Assembly: GCA_028583605.1 (NCBI GenBank)
Contig: CM053327.1
Coordinates: forward strand, 25,283,629-25,347,628
Direction: 5' to 3'
DNA: 64,000 nucleotides
From: Dastarcus helophoroides
Lineage: Eukaryota; Arthropoda; Insecta; Coleoptera; Bothrideridae
The notes under the pieces: generated by a model
Seen by the model: the letters and a program-made list of their open reading frames with translations, nothing else
Database searches by the model: none
What the model was told of the DNA's origin: nothing
Program-made: the position numbers and the translations under genes
Shown here: positions 58,001 through 64,000 of the stretch, in pieces
How the letters are laid out: every line of letters starts with the position of its first letter
Position numbering within the stretch: position 1 is the stretch's first letter

Positions 58001-61000
58001 AAATCCGGCAAATTTGGCGCGGAAAAATGTTTTGGAAGATGACAACGAAACAAAACATCTTCCACTTCATGACCCAACAGTCTATGATAGATGTACGCGG
58101 ATACCGACGAATCGTCAACGGCAAATTTGCGAAGAGCTAATTGCATTCTGAAAAAAACTAGTTAGCTACCATTGGATTTAGATCATTGTAGAATTTACCG
58201 GTCGAAGCTTGTACTTTTCCAGATGAAATCAACGACAAAGTTACTGGAACACTCAGTAGGTACTCCGCTGTTATTCTTCAATTCAATTCCTATGTCTTCG
58301 CCGTAATTATCGGGGATCTTGATCACGTGACCTACCCCGGCCCAGGGTTTATGCATCTCACCTACATATCTCAAACGCAGTTCATCCCCATGCATCAATT
58401 TCATGTCGCCATCTGTTTTAGCCAAAGTGAAATAAGCGATCGTCTTTTTGTTCAATCCAACATCCCAACGCACTTCGATGTTTTCCTGCGTTTGCGATTC
58501 CTTCAGTCGCTTATCATAATCTGCCTCTAATTTCACAAGTGGACCGAAAATGTTTTGGTATTGATACCCATCCTCGTAGCGCAGAAGAACTTGCTGGGGT
58601 TCCTCATCGACACCAGGTTTTTCCAAATCTTGGAATGTCGCGTCAACGTTATCCTTCCATAATTCCTCCAGTTTGTTTATTTGTTGAGCGGATATTTGAC
58701 GAGCGCGAAGCTGTTCCTGTTCTGAGGGTATTTTAACGAGCCAGGTTAAAAAACATCTATCCGATATCAGCGGTTTCCACTGGTCTTGATCCCAATTCAT
58801 ATCCTTCAGCGAGTTTTGGGCAGCACATGGTTGTCTGCATAGGAGAACAACTACGGAATCCGCCTTAGCTGGTATGAAACCTAACACAAAAACATTTCTG
58901 ACGCCACAACTGTAACATTCTAAAATAGTTTCCCCAAGAGGGCCATCTCTATGCAGTGTAACTTCCTTGTGCTTTGCACGAACCTAAAATGTTGACAGTG
59001 AGCACCAACCTGAGAGCCTATTGGAGTACTTACTAGATGATTAATTATGTGACTGCCTGAGGTGTTGCCTCTACCATTGCAGAACCATTTTTTGCAACAG
59101 TTACACATGATAACGCAATTAGGTTCGTGAATACCGCAGTACTTGCAAGCATAGTCGGGAAGCTCTTTGCTATTGTAGAATTCTTCATCTTCTTCTTCGA
59201 ACTGCAACTCCCCCAAGGCAGAAGTTGCAGATAATATTTTATTATTTAGGACTGTTGTTAACCTGAAAATAAAGCGGAATAATTAAACCACATGTTCCAC
59301 TGAGGGCGTGTGCTATCACCCATTGGAGGAATAATAGTAATTAGGGTCTACTTGAGAATGTTTAATGAAAATACGCATAAATCAAGATGAGGATGAAGAG
59401 GAGGAGCAAAATAAGGAGATGAAGAAGACGAGACGGAGAAGGTGAAAAAAAAAGGATGGGAACAGGAAGAAGAAGAGGAAGAGGAGAAATAAGAGAAGAA
59501 TCAATGATGAGAAAAAACAAAAGGGAAAGTAGAGCAAAGTGTACAGGAGAAAGAAGAAGAAATAGAAAAAATGAGAAAAGACAAGGAAAGAACTGGAATA
59601 AAATGAAGAAGAAAATAAAGAAGGGCGCAGAATGACGAAGAAAAAAAGAAGAGAAAGAACAAATAGAAAAAGGTAGGAAGAAGAGGAGAAAGGGGCAGAT
59701 GAAGGATGAGAAGGAGGAAATAAAAGAAAGAAATAAAGTAGAGGGAAGTAGAAAGAAGAGAACAAGAAAAAGAACATGCGCGAGAATAAGAGAATGAAGA
59801 GTAAGAAACAGAAAAAAAGATAGAAAGAAGAGATATCAGAAGAAAAAGAGAAAGAAGTAAAGGAAAAGAAAAGGAAGAAGAAAAGAAATCGAAAGAGGAA
59901 AACTAAGGGAAGGGAAGGTGAAGAAGACAATGAGGAAGAGAAAGGCAAAGATAAGAAAAAATGGAGAAGAGGAAAACAAAAGATAACGTAGACAAAAGAA
60001 AAGGAAAAGAACTGGAGAAAAAAGAAGAAGTGGAATAAAAAAAATAAAGAAGGGGGAAGGGAGATGAGGAAAAGGAAAAGGAAGGAGGGAAAGAAAAAAA
60101 TAGAAGAGAAAGAATGGGAAGAAGAGAAAGAAGATGAAAAACTAAAGGAAGAGAAAAGCTAAGAAAGAAAGACAAAAAACAGAAGAAAGAAAACCAGAAA
60201 AAAGAGGAAGAATAGAAAGAGAGAAGGCGGGGAAGACAAGGAAGATGAGAAAAAGGAGAAAAGAAGCAACGGACAAGAAAAGCGAGAAGAACAGAAAGAA
60301 AAGACGAAAACTGCAAGGAAAAAGAGGAAGAGGAGGAAGAAGGGAAAGGGGAAGAAGAAAGAAGGAAAAAAACGAAGTAAAAGGAAATTAGAGGAAAAAG
60401 AACAAGACAAAAAAGAAGATGAAGAGGAAGAAAATGAGAAAAGAAAGAAAATAAAGAGAAGAAGAAGGAGAAAAGAACGATGAGAAAAAAGGAAGAAGAA
60501 GAGGAAGAAAAATAAAAGAGAAACAAGATGGGAAGAAGGAAAAGAAAAGACAAAAGTAAAGGGAGAGAAGAATAAAAGAAAAAAGATGAAGAGGAAAAAT
60601 AGGAAGACAAGAAAGGAAAAGAAGAAGGAAGGGAATAGAGAGAAGTAAAAGATAAGAACAAGCGAAAGAAGAAGAGAAAAAAGGAGAAAAGATAAGGAGA
60701 AAAAGGAGAAGAGAAAGAAGAGGAAGAGGAAAGGAAGAAAGATTAAGAGGAAGAGTACAAGGACGATAAAAAGAAAGATAATTACGACAGCGGTATTGGA
60801 ACTGGAGTAATAACTTGTTCTTGAATTGCAGATTATAACTGCTCTGACATAACAATTATTCCAATTGATTTTTTTGATCAAATGTCAAATTTTCATATTT
60901 TCAGTACAAACTGTAAAAATACAATTTTTTTATTTTGGTGCTTTTACTTTAACTACTTATTTATCAATATGAGAAACATTCCTGGCTTCTTTGATTCAAA

Positions 61001-61768
61001 GAGTACCAGAATTCAAAGTATATCGGAATTAAAAGAAAAAATTTAAATTTGAAAAACACTAATGGAACATAGAAAACTTGTGAAATCAAATATTATTTTT
61101 GGAAAAAAAATTCTTTCTGTGTTTAAGGACGGTAATGTCACAAATAAGAATGAATGGAATATAATAAGAACTAGTGTTCATATGCCCTAAGATCAAATCT
61201 TTCACAAAAATAACATACATTTAATACTCGTCACTGGTTACAAAGAGTAGACTTTTATAGAAATATTGCATTCACATGATTTCCAAAGGTATAATTTAAC
61301 AATAAAAAAAAGTATAAAATAACTTCATGCATAAATGCAAGCACATAGTACATACAAATTCATACAATGACTAAGTGTAAGTACATGCCCAACAATTAAG
61401 GTTGCACAATTCCAGATTTTAAGACCAGCTCAATAAATAAAAGGAATTCATAACGCCCTCAGACGATATTATTATAAAACTTATAGCAATAAAGAAAAGT
61501 TCACGATATCCACTAAAATATGGAAAAAAATGTCCAATTGAAAATGTGACATCAACACGATCTGACCTTGGTTAGGTAAATAACTAACCTGTATCCCAGC
61601 GACTTTAGGGCCAGCATGATCATTCTGAGAGGCTTGTGTCTGCGACGGAATGGTAAAATCCGTAAATTCACATTCTGATCCTTGAGTATCGGCTCCGATA
61701 AGGTCTGCATCTTCGGTATCCAAAAACGTGAGTGTTTGGGAACTCGGTCCGTAAGCATCGACACTCAT
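55058..61768 (-). CDS. UPF1: UPF1, RNA helicase of nonsense-mediated decay
   Basis: Cytoplasmic ATP-dependent SF1 helicase that triggers nonsense-mediated mRNA decay with UPF2, UPF3 and the kinase SMG1. Exons on the minus strand: 61589-61768, ~59201/59262-59034, 58199-58983, 57793-58147, 56449-57166, 55745-56233, 55290-55696, 55058-55214. All mapped junctions are GT-AG. Exon 1 starts [20 protein letters not shown]. Exons 2-3 carry the CH domain that binds UPF2 ([24 protein letters not shown]). Exon 4 has Walker A GPPGTGKT (57913-57939). Exon 5 has ILIDES and GDHCQLGP. Exon 6 has the QGRE helicase motif region. Exons 7-8 encode an SQ/TQ-rich tail, the SMG1 target. Exon 1 to exon 2 phase is unresolved. 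Single-base insertions lie near 56752, 56579, 56088 and 55977. Exon lengths fit the splice phases only if these are removed. Confidence 0.93.
59385..60790 (+). repeat. 1.4 kb polypurine tract in UPF1 intron 1
   Basis: The plus strand is almost entirely A and G (aagaagaggaagaggagaaa and similar) with few T or C. The minus strand, which is the pre-mRNA sense, is polypyrimidine. ORFs of 150-250 codons rich in Ser, Phe and Leu on the minus strand are compositional artefacts. Words vary too much for a simple microsatellite. A long pyrimidine tract in an intron can bind PTB-like factors or form triplex DNA; this is inference. Confidence 0.9.
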
Positions 61769-62149
61769 GGTATAACTAACAAATGATGAGCTGGCGAAAT
61801 TATAAACTAAATAAAAAATATATTTTAAATTTTTAACACTTTAACAATCAATGACAGTTTATTACGGTCACATTAAAAACTCAAATTTTATGGCAAACGC
61901 CATTTTCATACCAGTCATTTGTTTTCTAATGGCCACTGACTTTTCGACTTTCCTGCCAAACGTCAAACGCCGCGCCAAATTTAAATTGACGCAGTATTAA
62001 TTATTAATACAAATTACTCGAAAAGCTTTAAAATTCCAAGAGTAAATTAACCTACATGTTTAAATATTAATAGTTACCAATGAAATTAGCTCATTCTTAC
62101 AGCAGTAAAAATACAAAATTATGTTTATACTGATATAAGCTAATAACGA
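61769..62149 (-). promoter_or_regulatory. UPF1 5' UTR and presumed promoter region
   Basis: Upstream of the UPF1 ATG on the minus strand. Segment 61920-61995 is richer in G+C than its surroundings (ttggcgcggcgtttgacg on the minus strand) and is the likeliest promoter. No TATA box or initiator was identified with confidence. Confidence 0.35.
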
Positions 62150-62225
62150 CAGAGTCGGATTAGCCCGATTGACGCAGGGTCTGGAATTTATAACTGACGC
62201 GGCCAGGGCCCTGTGTCGTTGACTG
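62150..62225 (+). mobile_element. possible hAT-like terminal fragment
   Basis: CAGAGTCGGATTAGCCCG and the following gcagggtctgg resemble the start of the MITE-like sequence at 45341 (CAGGGGCGGATTAGCC, then gagtcttgg). A second half, ggccagggccctgtgtcg, ends at about 62220. Too short to define. Confidence 0.35.
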
Positions 62226-62249
62226 AGTCAACGCCGATATTAATAATTT

Positions 62250-63240
62250 CTAGAAATTGTATCCGGCTTCAACTTTAATCAAGGAATATCCAACTTATTT
62301 TCTGAATTAAAGCAAAATAAATTCAGTTTTTTCAAAGGTTTCTTTTTTCTTCAAATTTCGATTAAAAATATACAAAATTTATGATTTCGCAAGAACTTTA
62401 CGTTTTATCTTAAACTTTAAAGTTGAAACTTTCAATTTCTGCATTTTTTTGTATTATTTCGAAACTGGAAATTTAGACTGTCAAAGATTTGAATTTTTTA
62501 CATTTCAACCTTTTAAAATTCCTTTTTCTTTAAATGTAGAGTTTAAACTGATTTTTTAATAAATTCTAAATTTTTCTCCAAAATTATATTTTCATTCTAA
62601 TTCCTCCCTAAAGTTAGGATTGAAAAATTTAAATTTTAAGAAAAAACTATTTAAAAAAAATCCAAAATTCACCAGAGTTCAATTTTAAACCAGAAATTTC
62701 TAATTGGATGTATTACACCGGTGAGATTTAATAAGATGGAAATTGGCCTTTGGTTTCCAATGATTTTTATTTTTTGAAAACCTCTCCAGATTTTAAAATA
62801 AAGATATCGAGAGATTTTTTTGTAAAGTTTTGAGTATTTTTTGACATTTTCAACTCGTTCTAGCTTATTTGGCTATTTTTTCAAACTTTCAACTTTAATA
62901 TTGAAATTTCAATTGATTCTCAAAATTTCGAGTGTAATCTAAAAACCTTCGAAATTTTAACTGTAAATCTGAAATTGGAATATTTTTCAAAATTTCGAAT
63001 CGTAATGTTTGGCTCTTTTTCTTCAAGTTTTGGGAATGTTTCCATAATTTATAGAATTATTTTTACTTTTGTTTATTAATTTTATCTAACATTTCTGCAA
63101 CCCAGTTTGGAAATATTTAAATTTTTAATAAAAATTAACCTAATGTTTCCGACCAATAAGAGTTACCATGAAGAATATTCTTTTTCCTTCTTACGCCGTT
63201 TATCTAAAATTTCGATTATGAATCGGAAATTTATAGAATA
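62250..63240. repeat. degenerate AT-rich block
   Basis: No gene. Words ttcaactttaatattgaaattt, tttcgagtgtaatc and similar recur up to the LINE boundary near 63250. Confidence 0.5.
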
Positions 63241-63249
63241 ACTTATTTA

Positions 63250-64000
63250 TCGCGCATATCGTCGTTGGCGAAATAATCCCTCAGTCGAGACTCGGACCAT
63301 ATTTTTAGATGCACGAAATTCTTGTAAACAGGTAATTGACGAGGCAAAAGGTAATTTCTATCGTAAAATGCGTCAGAGGCTGATAAACTGTCCGAACGCT
63401 TTCAGGTCCTCTTTGGGATTTGCAAAGTCGATTGGAAAGAATTTTACACCTTCAAATTTTCCACCTTTACTCGATGAAAATAGCAATATTACTACTACCT
63501 CCAAGGACAAGGCTGACATGTTAGCCTTAATGTTTGATGAAAACTCCAATCTTGATTCTCGAAACGCAGTACCTCCTATTCTCCCTAGGGTTGCCACTTC
63601 GATGCCTGAAGTTGTTTTCAGACAACGCACAATCAGGAAGATTCTCCTTGAGTTCGACACCTCGAAAGCTTCTGGCCTTGATGGATTCCCGCTATTGTTC
63701 TTAAGAAGTGCGCCCCAGAGTTGACTCCTATCCTAAGCAAATTGTTCACACTTCCTTGCAACAAAGGTGTATTTCCTAAGATCTGGAAATCTGATAGAGT
63801 GCAGCCTGTCCCTGAAAAGGGAAAAAGGAATCTGACTAACAACTATCGCCCTATATCTTTGTTACCCGTTATATCTAAAGTAATGGAAAAGGTTATCAAC
63901 ATCGAGATTCTCAAATATCTGGAGAAAAATAGAATCATCTCCGACAAGCAATACGATTTTAGACAACAACGTTCCACTGGCGATCTACTGGCATATGTTA
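63250..64000 (+). pseudogene. CR1/Jockey-like LINE RT, partial at window edge
   Basis: The plus-strand pre-RT region has YRRWRNNPSVETRTIFLDAR and the RT start region has IRKILLEFDTSKASGLDGFP (fingers, SKASGxDG). A frameshift near 63695 moves the sequence to another frame: LTPILSKLFTLPCNKGVFPK, WKSDRVQPVPEKG, then NNYRPISLLPVISKVMEKVI and SDKQYDFRQQRSTGDLLAYV, which runs off the right edge. Apart from the frameshift it is well preserved. Plausibly the same LINE group as the tails at 35.3 and 45.6 kb. Confidence 0.8.

Noticed and set aside
59382..60881. Several Ser/Phe/Leu-rich minus-strand ORFs of 150-250 codons
   Set aside because: They lie in the polypurine tract within UPF1 intron 1 and overlap each other in different frames.

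Overview
This window looks like nuclear DNA of an insect, most likely a beetle. The beetle assignment is an inference from the UPF1 sequence and was not tested by any search. The DNA is very AT-rich. The only host gene I can support is UPF1 (regulator of nonsense transcripts 1), on the minus strand at about 54.5-61.8 kb, in eight or more exons with 48-75 bp introns plus three longer ones. Its reading frame carries four single-base insertions in exons 5 and 6, which look more like assembly errors than decay. Intron 1 holds a 1.4 kb polypurine tract.

Everything else is transposon-derived or low-complexity DNA. From left to right: degenerate AT-rich repeat blocks; an RTE-like LINE remnant (4.1-5.8 kb) split by a TTA-flanked MITE; LINE scraps near 8, 11 and 20 kb; a second TTA-flanked inverted-repeat element (12.3 kb); a pogo-like element (19.4-20.3 kb); two large GA arrays (20.9-22.9 kb) and a small one (24.0 kb); an RTE-like LINE that appears nested in an older RNase H-bearing LINE (26.4-29.2 kb); a Penelope-like element (PLE) composite (30.8-34.7 kb); a CR1/Jockey-like tail (35.3 kb); an R1/LOA-like LINE interrupted by a second PLE family (39.8-43.1 kb); another CR1/Jockey-like 3' end (45.6-46.2 kb); an hAT-like shell full of PLE insertions (46.8-49.8 kb); AT-rich desert; UPF1; and a CR1/Jockey-like RT running off the right edge.

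The most interesting system is the set of PLE-derived modules. One family appears about eight times and a second family once. Most copies are short palindromes made of two inverted PLE termini with no coding sequence, and most are flanked by 9-14 bp direct repeats that look like target-site duplications. The full composite at 30783-34674 has the same plan, with two nearly identical inverted ORF copies between the termini. Each intact terminus carries a motif matching a type I hammerhead ribozyme: core CUGAAGA, a hairpin, GAAA, a palindromic stem III, an NUH cleavage triplet and a closing stem I. Stem II shows a compensatory C:G to U:A change between copies. The two families share the layout but differ in stem sequences. 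Both have one extra nucleotide after CUGAAGA, so catalytic activity is uncertain.

A second large-scale signal is the AT-rich background itself. Perhaps 40% of the window is a degenerate, quasi-periodic (about 18-22 bp) sequence built on variants of TCGAAATTTTGACTTT, in blocks that keep one orientation.
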